Source: Leidyana gryllorum EB-2025a (Eukaryota; Apicomplexa). From it: 64,000 nucleotides of DNA. Location: assembly GCA_048772705.1 (NCBI GenBank), contig JBLWGC010000230.1, positions 992,001-1,056,000 of the forward strand, in the 5' to 3' direction. Each line of letters starts with the position of its first letter. Position 1 is the first letter of the stretch. A program made the position numbers and the translations under genes. Of the stretch, positions 56,056 through 64,000 are shown piece after piece. The notes beneath the pieces are model-generated. The model saw only the letters and a program-made list of their open reading frames with translations. It did no database searches and was not told the DNA's origin.

Positions 56056-56582
56056 ATGAACCGGGTCAATTCCCTCATCTCTCGTGCCAACAGACGGGCC
56101 ATCTATGAGTACCTCATGAAGGGTAAGTATTTCGACGCTCACACCGCCAGCCGTATATCGTCTTAACCTCAGAGGGGACGCTCTGCGTCAAGAAGGACCC
56201 CAAAGCCCCCAAACACTCTGACATCGATGTGCCCAACCTTCATGTCCTCATGACTATGAGATCCCTCAAGTCCAAGAACTACGTGACTGAGACTTATAAC
56301 TGGCGCTACTTCTACTACGTCCTCAACAACGAGGGCATCGAGTTCCTCAGAGAGCAGCTCCAGGTCCCTGCCACTGTCTTCCCAGACACCTGCACACAGC
56401 GTGCCAGAGCTCCTCGTCCCGAGGGCCGTTTCCCCCGCCGTGAGGAGGGTGGCGACTGGGTAAGTCTTCCACACCCCCACTCAACAAATTCAAATCCACA
56501 TTTCTCTCAGCGTGACCGCCGTATGGGAGGTGGCCGTATGGGTGCTCCCCGTGGTGGTGAGGGCATAGCTCAAGCTGCTTAG
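56056..56582 (+). CDS. RPS10: 40S ribosomal protein S10 (eS10)
   Basis: Exons 56056-56122, 56173-56459 and 56511-56582 (introns 50 and 51 bp) give 141 residues. The winged-helix N-terminus RRAIYEYLMKEGTLCVKKD, the signature MTMRSLKSKNYVTETYNWRY and FYYVLNNEGIEFLREQL are typical of eS10. The C-terminal tail is Arg/Gly-rich (RRMGGGRMGAPRGGEG). The protein sits on the head of the 40S subunit near the mRNA entry and is a target of ribosome-quality-control ubiquitination. It diverges from SPP with 128 bp between starts. It is slightly shorter than human RPS10 (165) because the tail is short. Confidence 0.97.
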
Positions 56583-56901
56583 AGAATTTACTTTTGATGT
56601 TGCTGTTGTGATGATGGAAACAACAAAGCGTAAAGAGAGGAGGAAAGCCCTGGTCCCATTACTCTGTCTGTCTGTCTGTCTGCTCATTGTCCCCACCTAC
56701 AGTGACTTGCTGAGCTGCCCGCTAAGCGAGCGCTTCGCTGGCTCTGTCACTTGCTGCCGGCTGGCAGCTGCCAGCTGTCTCTCTGTCTATGTAGTACGTT
56801 CATCACACTCAAAAGAGGACCCAAGATGGCACTGGACTTAATCGAACTCGGCTGGGAGCGGGCGCACTTCCACTCAACCGGCTGTACTTTTTTTGTGGTA
56901 T
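56583..56901. other. Spacer after RPS10
   Basis: 319 bp with a TCTG microsatellite near 56662-56682 and direct repeats of CTGGCAGCTGCCAG type near 56757-56775, which is a near-palindrome that could form a hairpin in the RPS10 3' end or be a terminator-like structure. A 77-codon frame starting at 56608 is present but looks incidental. Confidence 0.4.
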
Positions 56902-57399
56902 ATGGGGATTGACTTTCGCTGTCAGCAATGCGGGCTCTGCCTGTTCGACGAGGAAGCCGCTGTTGACGGACACGAGGTCAGCGATAAGAGGGCTAAAGAA
57001 GGTTTCCGTCGCGGACGCGAGGTACGTCAGCTTCATGGCCAGTCGCCTCGTGAGTAATCCAAATCGGCAACAACAGGTGGTTAAGGGGAACTGCACCTCT
57101 ATATATTTGGACGAGACCAAGTGTCCACTGGTGATCTTGAAAGGAGCTCTACAGGCGGGGACGTTGCATTGCAGCAAGGTGAGTGCCACCGCACAGAAGA
57201 CAATGTGGTTTTTTGGTGTCAGTGCAACTGGAAGATTGGCCGATACTCCTGGCACGGGCTCTCGTGCTCCTGTGGAGCCTGGATTACACCCGCATTCCAG
57301 ATACACAGGTCAAAAATAGACATAATAGACCGGGATATCATACTGCCAGTCGTCGAATTGATCCAACCAAACTCTGTTGATCCCTTAAAAAACCACTGA
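56902..57399 (+). CDS. Stand-alone DUSP12-type zinc-binding domain
   Basis: Exons 56902-57021, 57077-57178 and 57223-57399 (introns 55 and 44 bp) give 132 residues. The protein matches the C-terminal zinc domain of the dual-specificity phosphatase DUSP12/YVH1: FRCQQCGLCLFDE, NCTSIYLDE, GTLHCSKCNWKIGRYSWHG, then CSCGAWITPAFQIHRSKIDI. Both Cys pairs of each zinc site are there. YVH1 needs this domain, not its phosphatase activity, to release Mrt4 during late 60S assembly; so a protein with only this domain could fill that role. No HCx5R phosphatase domain is encoded upstream. The stop codon ends one base before the ATG of the next gene. Confidence 0.85.
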
Positions 57400-57400
57400 A

Positions 57401-59136
57401 ATGCTTCCACCACCCGTTGTGGAAGCTCTAACGAAAACCTGTGAGACTGCCGAGGCCATAGTCAAAGAGTACAGCTTGAAAGACTCTATCTCCAATGCTG
57501 ATGCGTCAACACTATTGCGTGACACAGCGGACATCCTAAGAGCCAATCCTGATGTCCCCACCTTGTGGGCACTCAGACGACGAGCCTTGGTATGTGATGA
57601 AGGTACCGGTCTACTGGAGGTAAGCACTACAGAGACACACACTCCACCACTGTGGGGTACGACGACTCGGTAGCAGTTGACGGCCACCGACGTACTGGAC
57701 CGAGAACGGTCCTTTGTGTTGGAATGCACAGGCTCCAAACCCCTCAAGGCCTATACTCTGTGGCACCATCTTGTGTGGATCCTGTGCGCACATCTGCATT
57801 TCGTCTTCGCTTCTGTGCGTCCTGAACTAGTGCAGAGGAGCGAATTGTGGGTCCCGGATAGCTGGACCTCACGAACCGGATCCCAGATCATCAGGAGCAT
57901 AGTAGGACGCCCTTTAGAGCCAGACAAACACGCTCAGTGTATGCAAGAGGCTGTGAGATGTGTTCAAGAATATGAGAAGCTGTGCGCCCAGCAATTACAA
58001 AGGGAGTCACGCAACTTCCACGTGTGGGCTTTCCTATTACTAGTGCACAAACTGATGGCGGCTTTGCTGTATCCCAATGACGCTGTCAAAGAAACCGCCC
58101 ATTTCAAGGAACTGCAAAGAGAAGCTTCCACTGCTGAATTGGAACGGTGCGACTTTAACAATCCATCCGCAATCCACGTACGAATGAATGTCATCACTCT
58201 TACGGACGAGGAACTGTGTGCTGAACTCGCATGGCTCAAACACGTGAGACGCGGAACTTGAGTCGGCGCACAGTGCACACTTTCCTCACAGACAATTTAC
58301 GAGGATCCGGGACGTGAAGATGTCTGGCGCTATGTTGAACACCTTAGACGACTTTCTTTGGACGATAAACCATTCATAAAGTGAGTTTGCACATTAACTC
58401 ATCCAGTGACACACACGCTGCACACGATCACAGAACCGTAGTAGTTGAAGGAGATTTGGGCGAGAGGCTGTGTCTAAAGTGTGTGAAACCCATTCGATTG
58501 TCGAATTCATCCCGAGTGGGAAAGCACACCTTAGAGTGGACTCCCACGGAGGAGTCCAACAATGAGAGTCCTGAGTAAGCCCGATGAAGAGAAAGAGATG
58601 TGCTGTGCCAATTATTGCGCAGATTGCCTCTCGAATTTGAGAAATTCAAGCGACAATATTCCCGAACATGGACTGGACCGCTGCCCGAACCGTCAGAAGG
58701 CAAACCTATACAGTGCAATATTGTGTTTCAGGTGTGTGATCGATCTGTATATGATGTGATGATTTGATTACAGGTTCTTGGAGAGGATGCAGAGCGAACA
58801 TTGAGTCTGGTAACTTCGCTTCGGGCTGAGAACATTCTCGAGCGACCCAGCGACGAGGTAGTAGCTTTATGGCGGAGTTTTGACGATTTTCTCCGTCACG
58901 CGTGGCAGGGCGAGAGTGATATGCCGGGAGAGTCACTGATATTGCGGTGAGTGAGTGAAAAGGAGGACACTTGTTTGAGTGGTGTGCACAGTTGGAGACT
59001 TCACAAAGCTTTTGTGCATCACGCGGTCAGTCTGGATGAGATCGACGAACAAGAAGAACTACGCGTGGCTTTGATGTCTCTGAAAAACATGACCCCAAGC
59101 CGGCTGGCAAACATTCTAGAAACCGTTGGAGAATGA
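57401..59136 (+). CDS. RABGGTA: Rab geranylgeranyltransferase alpha subunit
   Basis: Seven exons, 57401-57619, 57677-58243, 58292-58380, 58434-58574, 58623-58731, 58774-58946 and 58992-59136 (introns 57, 48, 53, 48, 42, 45 bp), give 480 residues. PPTA repeats are visible: NPDVPTLWALRRRAL, KAYTLWHHLVWIL, ESRNFHVWAFLLLVHKL, NPSAIHVRMNVI and EDPGREDVWRYVEHL. A further domain with RLCLKCVKPIRLS and ERTLSLVTSLRAENILE follows, matching the RabGGTA insert region; no leucine-rich repeats are seen. It attaches two geranylgeranyl groups to Rab C-termini with the beta subunit and REP. There is no alternative in-frame ATG before the PPTA repeats, so the start one base after the previous stop is well supported. 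Confidence 0.85.
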
Positions 59137-59157
59137 TCTATCCCATGTCAGTAGTTC

Positions 59158-60173
59158 TCATTTGCTGGAAGATTTTTTGCCAGCTGACTTGGTGAAAGTG
59201 AGTTTGACAAGCTGATCGAAATGGATGGCTACTCCGCCAGCGAAGGCGTGCGTCATGGGTCGTTCGGATGTGTAGGCGACGAAGCAATTCTCCATATCGG
59301 GGTTGGAGTCCCCGACATGAACCACTTCGCGATGGGCTCCCTCTTTCTTCCAGTCATTGAGCGAACACTACAAACACACAGCGGATATTTCAGGCGGCGG
59401 TACCGTGATGTCTTTGCTCACCTCGAACATGTGCGGTTGACACTTGGGTCGACATTCTATCAAGATTTTATCCACGCAGATGACAGTGTGAGGGTCTGCG
59501 GACTCTTCTGAGAAGAAGAGTCTCCAGTTCTTGTTGGCTGTGTGACTCTGGTCTTCAGGCAGTCTCTCCCCGGAGTCCTATCGAACCGAAGATATATTTT
59601 GGTTCAAATTCGTCGCCGACCACTTACCATCTTTGTCTCGTGCTGTTGCACTACGGGTCGTAGATGTCCTCCTTGGTTGGCAGCCCCCCGGCCGGCCCCG
59701 ACACTCATTGCGTCGCCATTAGTCACGAGCATGGGTTGGAAACCGCCGAGATTGTTGCAATATGGGCAGCAGGGGTCCTTCCAGTCGGGGCTGAGAGGCT
59801 GAGTCACGGGGGCGTATCGTTGTCTGTTGGGGCGGTCCATACATGAGAAGTCTGGCCGTCTGGAGGACCGCGTATCCATGCAGGAGAAGTCTGGCCGTAC
59901 GTTGGGTCTGCACGGACAATTCATTGGACAACACAGATCAGCTTTCTCGTCCCACCATCCCCCGCGTGGCGGGGCGGCAGGGCGGTATCGTGGTGCCCTG
60001 GCGGGTCGAGAAGGGACTGGATGATCGCTGCAACACTCTCGTTTGTTCTACGGGGATATGAAATTGCACCGGGCTCCTCTATAACAATAAGCTAAACCTA
60101 CCCACTGCTGAAAGTCCCAGTCTACCTCCCGGCCGTTGCAATCATGATCCGGCATCATGAGCTGGGTGGTCAT
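59158..60173 (-). CDS. Cys-rich hypothetical protein
   Basis: Four exons, 60173-60102, 60047-59628, 59577-59422 and 59367-59158 (introns 54, 50, 54 bp), all in phase 0, give 285 residues. The N-terminal half holds many Cys: KRECCSDH, ADLCCPMNCPCRP, a duplicated RPDFSCMD element, and DPCCPYCNNLGG. The C-terminal half looks folded: NWRLFFSEESADPHTVICVD, IECRPKCQPHMFECS and MENCFVAYTSERPMTHAF, ending in Lys/Ser. There is no signal peptide. It may bind zinc or iron-sulfur, but I do not recognise a family. Consistent phase, good splice sites and a stop just 21 bp from the convergent RABGGTA stop support a real gene. Confidence 0.6.
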
Positions 60174-60378
60174 TCAATGTAGTGCGAGGAGTGTGCGAGA
60201 GTACGGTTTCCTACCTTGTACCTATTTGCCATCCAACTTGGCAAAAGGACATCAGAGTCCTCTGGTGGGGTCACCTGGACCCATCCCTGTGGTCTACGAT
60301 TCGCCATTATGGACTTGTTAAATGTGTGATGAGTCATGCATCCTTAGTTTCGGTAGTCAAAAAACGCGCTTCCAAACC

Positions 60379-61215
60379 ATGAGTGCGCCCTCGGCCAACC
60401 CGACCTGCCAGAAATGCCACCAAAAGGGCCAGTAAGCTATCTCACATCTACTCGTTCACACCCGACACTCCAGTTGGACGTATCAATGTAAAAATCCGCC
60501 TGTCTATCTCACCAGGCCGAGCAGAACCGAGACTCTCAAGTAAGCCGGGCTGACCAACCGTTTGTTACACATTCAGGAACCCTAAACTACGCTTGGCGTA
60601 TCTTCCTGAAACGGAGGATGTCCCCGAGATCCCCAGGTGAGCCCGCAACCCAACTCCCTGCCCAACTTCACTACCTCCCCCCTCCCCGTCTGATAACACT
60701 TTCTACACACACACACACACAGGATTACGGACAATGATCCAATGAGGGATCCTGTCTTGCGCGAACGGCGCCGTGTCGAGTCGGAGCGGAAACGGAAAGA
60801 AGCGGAGAAGCGCGTAGCCAAAAGCTCATCCACCCGACGAAGACGAGAGGACAGTCCAACAGCAGGACGACGGGACGGTGGACGCCCACCAACAACACGG
60901 CGCGACTCTCGACGGACAAAACGCGCTCCGTCGCCTGATTCTAGCAGTGGGAAGTCGGATAGTGATTCCTATTCTTCAAGCAGCGAGGAAAGTGGTGACC
61001 GGGTCCCAGCCAAGAGAAGAAGGAGGACGACAGCAGCCCGCGGTAGTAGAAGGGGTGATGCGTCAGGATCATCCTCTTCTTCCTCCTCCTCTTCTTCTTC
61101 ATCTTCTTCTGGGTCCTCTGCATCAGACTCGCTGACGAGTGAATCAGAATCCTCCAGTACTTCCTCCAGTAGTAGTTGCCACCACGCACACAAGAGGCGT
61201 CGTCGCCATGACTGA
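60379..61215 (+). CDS. ZCCHC10: ZCCHC10-like zinc-knuckle protein with Ser/Arg tail
   Basis: Exons 60379-60431, 60474-60539, 60577-60636 and 60723-61215 (introns 42, 37, 86 bp) give 223 residues. The start CQKCHQKGHWTYQC is a CCHC zinc knuckle split by an intron, followed by VYLTRPSRTETLKNPKL, the exact order seen in ZCCHC10 (CxxCxxxGHxTxxC..YLxRPSRTxxL). The family is nuclear and linked to RNA or p53-pathway binding in animals. The rest is Arg-rich (RRRREDS, RRDSRRTKR) and then almost pure Ser (about residues 168-205) from a TCC/TCT microsatellite, ending HKRRRRHD. This layout suits a splicing-factor-like nuclear protein. Confidence 0.88.
61073..61116 (+). repeat. TCC/TCT coding microsatellite
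   Basis: A near-perfect TCN trinucleotide run encodes about 14 consecutive Ser in the ZCCHC10-like protein. It is likely to vary in length between strains. Confidence 0.9.
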
Positions 61216-61281
61216 TCGTGCCGCAGGTGGTGGTTGAGGAGGGCTTAAAAAGCGCTGACAAAAAACAAACATATAGGAACA

Positions 61282-62943
61282 ATGGTTGGCTATCTGGGCT
61301 CCTTGGGCTTGCAGATCATCAAGTCTCGTATCTCTTCTCGTGACTCTCGAGTTGTAGTATGTGAAGCACCGCCTCCACTCTCATTCCACGCACATAATGA
61401 CTGTCGTCCACGAGAGACTCCTCCGATCGCGACCCCTCGCCGACTTCCCACCAAACTGTCGCCCCCTCCGCTCGACCGTTTGGCCAAGAAGGAAGATGCA
61501 AAGAAGAGCACTCAGTGGACGAGAGCGACCCCGCGGCCCTCGGCGTGGCCCTTCGACTGCGTTCTCCACCAGATCAACTCCAACTCGCCCATTGAAGACA
61601 GAGGCGTAGTCTCCGTATTAGATATCAAACGTCACTTCGAAGACGAGGAGAATCCAAAGGACGCTCGATGGCTGATGGCAGCCGTCATCGATGGCCACAG
61701 CGGCTGGCAAACTGGTGAGACTCTCACAATTGACCTCACAACCCGCTTCCAGCCGAATACGTGTCGAGAACGCTGGGAAACCGAGTCCAGAAAGCCGTTA
61801 ATGAATCGAGGGGGGCTCTGACCGCTACCAACTTGAGTGAAATATTCTGTCGTTGCTTTGAGCGCTTGGATGATGAGATACGCGTGCGTATAGAGCCCGC
61901 CTTCAACCTCGGCCATTGCCATGTCGCAAAGGCAGGGGCCACCACCTGTGCCACCTTTGTCACCCCGTCTAAGATAATTGCTGCCAATGTCGGCGACAGT
62001 CGCGCCTATCTATGTCGTGGAGGCAAGATGCTTTCCCTAACCAATCAACACAAGTGAGTTGTTTGTTGTGAGATGGGAAACGTGATTGGTGATGGCAGTG
62101 CCGGTGACGCTGTGGAGGCGAGTAAACTCAAAGATGCACATCCCAATGAGGAAGATTTGATCTATGTGTCCAAGGTGGGTGTGGGTGTGGTCAATTCAGG
62201 GTGACCGTCGCTCTCACATTATCTTTTATATGCAGCCCAAGCCCAAGGAAGATAAAGATGCCGAGAAGAAAGACGGGAAAAAGGGTGAATCGACGACGAC
62301 GACGACGGACGCTGAGTCTGGAAAGGACGCAGCCACCAAGACGATGGCACCGGACTTCTTCACTCAAATGCGGAATGTTTTAACCTGGCGTCGAGCTGCT
62401 TCCGAGACGGAGAAGGAGCACACTGGCGGGGCGTGCTACACAAAGGGCAGATTGCAGTTGACGCGAGCCTTTGGAGACTTCTATCTGAAAGATGCAAAGT
62501 TTGCCGTCGATTGGGATAGCGGTCGGCTGCTGGTGAATATCCCTCACAGCTTCCCTTACCTCTCTCGGCTTCCGGAAGTCTCGGTCATGTCTCGTGATCC
62601 CCAACGGGACGAGTTTATATTGGTGGCGAGCGACGGCGTCTGGGACGAGTTGGATGCCGACGAAGTCGGACAGATTGTGCGAAATGAGATGCGCAAAGGC
62701 ACTGACCTTTCGAAAATTGCCAAAGCGTAAGTGGAACCATCAATGTTGAAAAGAAATCGCCCTGAGCGCAGTGTCCAGGCAGAGGTTTTGAATCGCTCGT
62801 CCAAACGGAATGGGGTGACTGTTGAAGCAATGCAGGCGTTGGCTCCCAAGCAACGTCGGGATATGTACGATGATATGACGATCGCCATAGTGAATCTCAA
62901 GACAGAGTACGACGCCGCTGGAGATCCCGTCAAGTCGATTTAG
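61282..62943 (+). CDS. PP2C-type protein phosphatase (PPM family)
   Basis: Five exons, 61282-61714, 61753-62053, 62099-62174, 62236-62726 and 62772-62943 (introns 38, 45, 61, 45 bp), give 490 residues. Metal and phosphate motifs appear in order: the Asp in SPIEDRG, VIDGHSGWQTAEYV, GATTCATFVTPSKIIAANVGDSRAYL, LTRAFGDFYLK, LVASDGVWDELD, and the final Asp in RRDMYDDMTIAIVNL. A Lys/Glu/Thr-rich insert (about 290-330) sits between the GDSRA and RAFGD motifs. The N-terminal 80 residues are basic with an amphipathic start (GSLGLQIIKSRI), which could target mitochondria, as in PDP/PPM1K-like enzymes; this is inference. It dephosphorylates Ser/Thr with Mn or Mg. Confidence 0.93.
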
Positions 62944-63128
62944 ACTATCGAACAACAGATTCGTGATTTTCTTTCATTCACTCTCTCTCTCTCTCATCTA
63001 TTCGTCTCCTCCCCAACCGCCTTGGCGGTTCGCGTGTTTCCGATGAGAGATTGAGACTCCCAGATCCAACCCTAACATAGCCAGAGAAAAAGTGACAGAG
63101 AGCAAAGACTCCCCATTATATAGATAGA

Positions 63129-64000
63129 ATGCGGTTGGTGGTGGTGCTGACCGGGTTAGCAGCGTTGTTCTCAGCGTCGATAGTCGCGGGACAGCCTTCG
63201 AGAAGGGAATGGGTGGACGCAGTGCTTCACGAAGGTGCTGGGACTCATATACATGGCTTCCCCAGTTATGACGAAACACACTATATATTGGAATCGTTTG
63301 CTCAATGGAATCCTTTATTCACTCGAAGGATACTCACTGGTATTTCGGTCAAATGTCGACCACTCTGGGCTTATTGGCTCTCTGGCACGGGCCTCTGGCA
63401 TCCTCCGACGGAAGTGCGGAATTATCTTGATGCCCTCTCCAAGGATCTCATGGTCTCTATTCTGGAAGAAGAGGCCGAGCTCATCGACAGCTGCACTTCT
63501 CAGAATGCGACTGAACATTTCCTGACGGTTCTTGACAGACACCGCACTTCCAAAGCCAAGTCGCACTTGGCCGCGATAGACTGGCCGAATTATGGCAGAT
63601 CACTTTTTACCTCTCTTCACCACGCTCGAGAGCCCACCTCTCTCACAACTCCGTTCTACGCTTATCTGCGTACTCTGCAGGCGCTCAACACGCAGTTGAC
63701 GACCAACGGATCGCCCTCAAATCCCGCTCGTAGAGAGAATCGAATAGTCGCAGCTCTCATAGCTCAACGAGAAGTACTCTGGATTCCCTTCGTTAATCCC
63801 GATGGATACATCGACATAGCTGATGGCGCTGACTCCAATATACGTAAAAATCGACGGATAACCTGCGACAAGAAACGATTCACTCAGAGTCTGCCCCACA
63901 ACCCCAGCTTGCTTCAGAGATTTCTTCCACCTCAACGCACCCCAAACATTAACCTTCAAGATAACCAACTTCCTGACTATCATGAGGGGGTTGACATCAA
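63129..64000 (+). CDS. Secreted M14 zinc carboxypeptidase, N-terminal part (3' end outside window)
   Basis: The frame is open from the ATG at 63129 to the right edge (290 codons). A signal peptide (MRLVVVLTGLAALFSASIVA) leads a peptidase M14 domain: RRILTGISVKCRPLWAYWLS, the zinc-binding HxxE in FTSLHHAREPTSL, WIPFVNPDGYIDIAD, and IRKNRR, reaching GVDI just where the substrate-binding NRN normally follows. About 55 residues inserted between the first strand and the HxxE motif are longer than in animal carboxypeptidases A. No stop or obvious intron occurs in the visible part. It would trim C-terminal residues from peptides outside the cell, alongside the exported hexosaminidase. Catalytic Glu and the third zinc His lie beyond the window. 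Confidence 0.9.
   Translation, partial: MRLVVVLTGLAALFSASIVAGQPSRREWVDAVLHEGAGTHIHGFPSYDETHYILESFAQWNPLFTRRILTGISVKCRPLWAYWLSGTGLWHPPTEVRNYLDALSKDLMVSILEEEAELIDSCTSQNATEHFLTVLDRHRTSKAKSHLAAIDWPNYGRSLFTSLHHAREPTSLTTPFYAYLRTLQALNTQLTTNGSPSNPARRENRIVAALIAQREVLWIPFVNPDGYIDIADGADSNIRKNRRITCDKKRFTQSLPHNPSLLQRFLPPQRTPNINLQDNQLPDYHEGVDI

Noticed and set aside
56608-56841. 77-codon frame after RPS10
   Set aside because: Its start lies in the RPS10 3' region, it crosses a TCTG microsatellite, and it has no domain.
1-64000. Retroelement, LTR, LINE, Polinton or other mobile element
   Set aside because: I found no reverse transcriptase, integrase, transposase or capsid motif, and no long terminal repeats beyond the local segmental duplication.

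Overview
The window is nuclear DNA of a very compact, intron-bearing protist. It carries about 37 protein genes in 64 kb on both strands, with spacers usually below 150 bp. I could reconstruct about 115 introns by reading frame and family alignment. Nearly all are GT..AG, most are 35 to 60 bp, and the shortest are 26, 27 and 29 bp. No bacterial operon, tRNA, rRNA, snRNA, CRISPR array, transposon or virus-like element was recognised. The taxon is an inference: tiny introns, high gene density and extracellular adhesin-like von Willebrand A / integrin-beta-I type proteins fit an alveolate, perhaps a gregarine apicomplexan. No marker in the window proves it.

Layout. 1-15.5 kb holds housekeeping genes: the C-terminus of an XPF-like nuclease, LSM12, thiamine pyrophosphokinase, a tail-anchored hypothetical, an alpha/beta hydrolase, ATG7, glucose-6-phosphate isomerase, RTRAF/hCLE, a PMS2-type MutL and a small secreted protein. 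15.5-18.5 kb holds a secreted GH20 hexosaminidase and a proline-rich membrane protein. 18.9-26.4 kb is the most fluid part: a large repeat-rich protein of unknown function, then a recent 1.64-kb tandem duplication that copied its 3' end, a whole small membrane-protein gene and the start of the next gene. 27-35 kb holds a C2 protein with PQQPGFGH repeats, an integrin-beta-like surface protein, ribosomal protein L8, a TMEM184-like membrane protein, SEC13 and a PSTAIRE CDK. 35-42 kb is one 19-exon gene for a myosin heavy chain whose P-loop, switch I and switch II are all degenerate. 42-46 kb holds an unknown membrane protein and two tandem VWA-like surface proteins. 46-64 kb is again housekeeping: RRP5, a large C2 protein, signal peptide peptidase, ribosomal protein S10, a stand-alone DUSP12-type zinc domain, Rab geranylgeranyltransferase alpha, a Cys-rich unknown, ZCCHC10, a PP2C phosphatase and the start of a secreted M14 carboxypeptidase.

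How they fit together. Most genes are core eukaryotic functions (repair, autophagy, ribosome biogenesis, ER-Golgi traffic, prenylation, cell cycle). The genes that may set the organism apart are the three VWA/beta-I surface proteins, the pseudo-myosin, the secreted hexosaminidase and carboxypeptidase, and several lineage-specific Cys- or Pro-rich proteins. Exon joins are my own predictions from frame and splice-site continuity; no transcript data were available.
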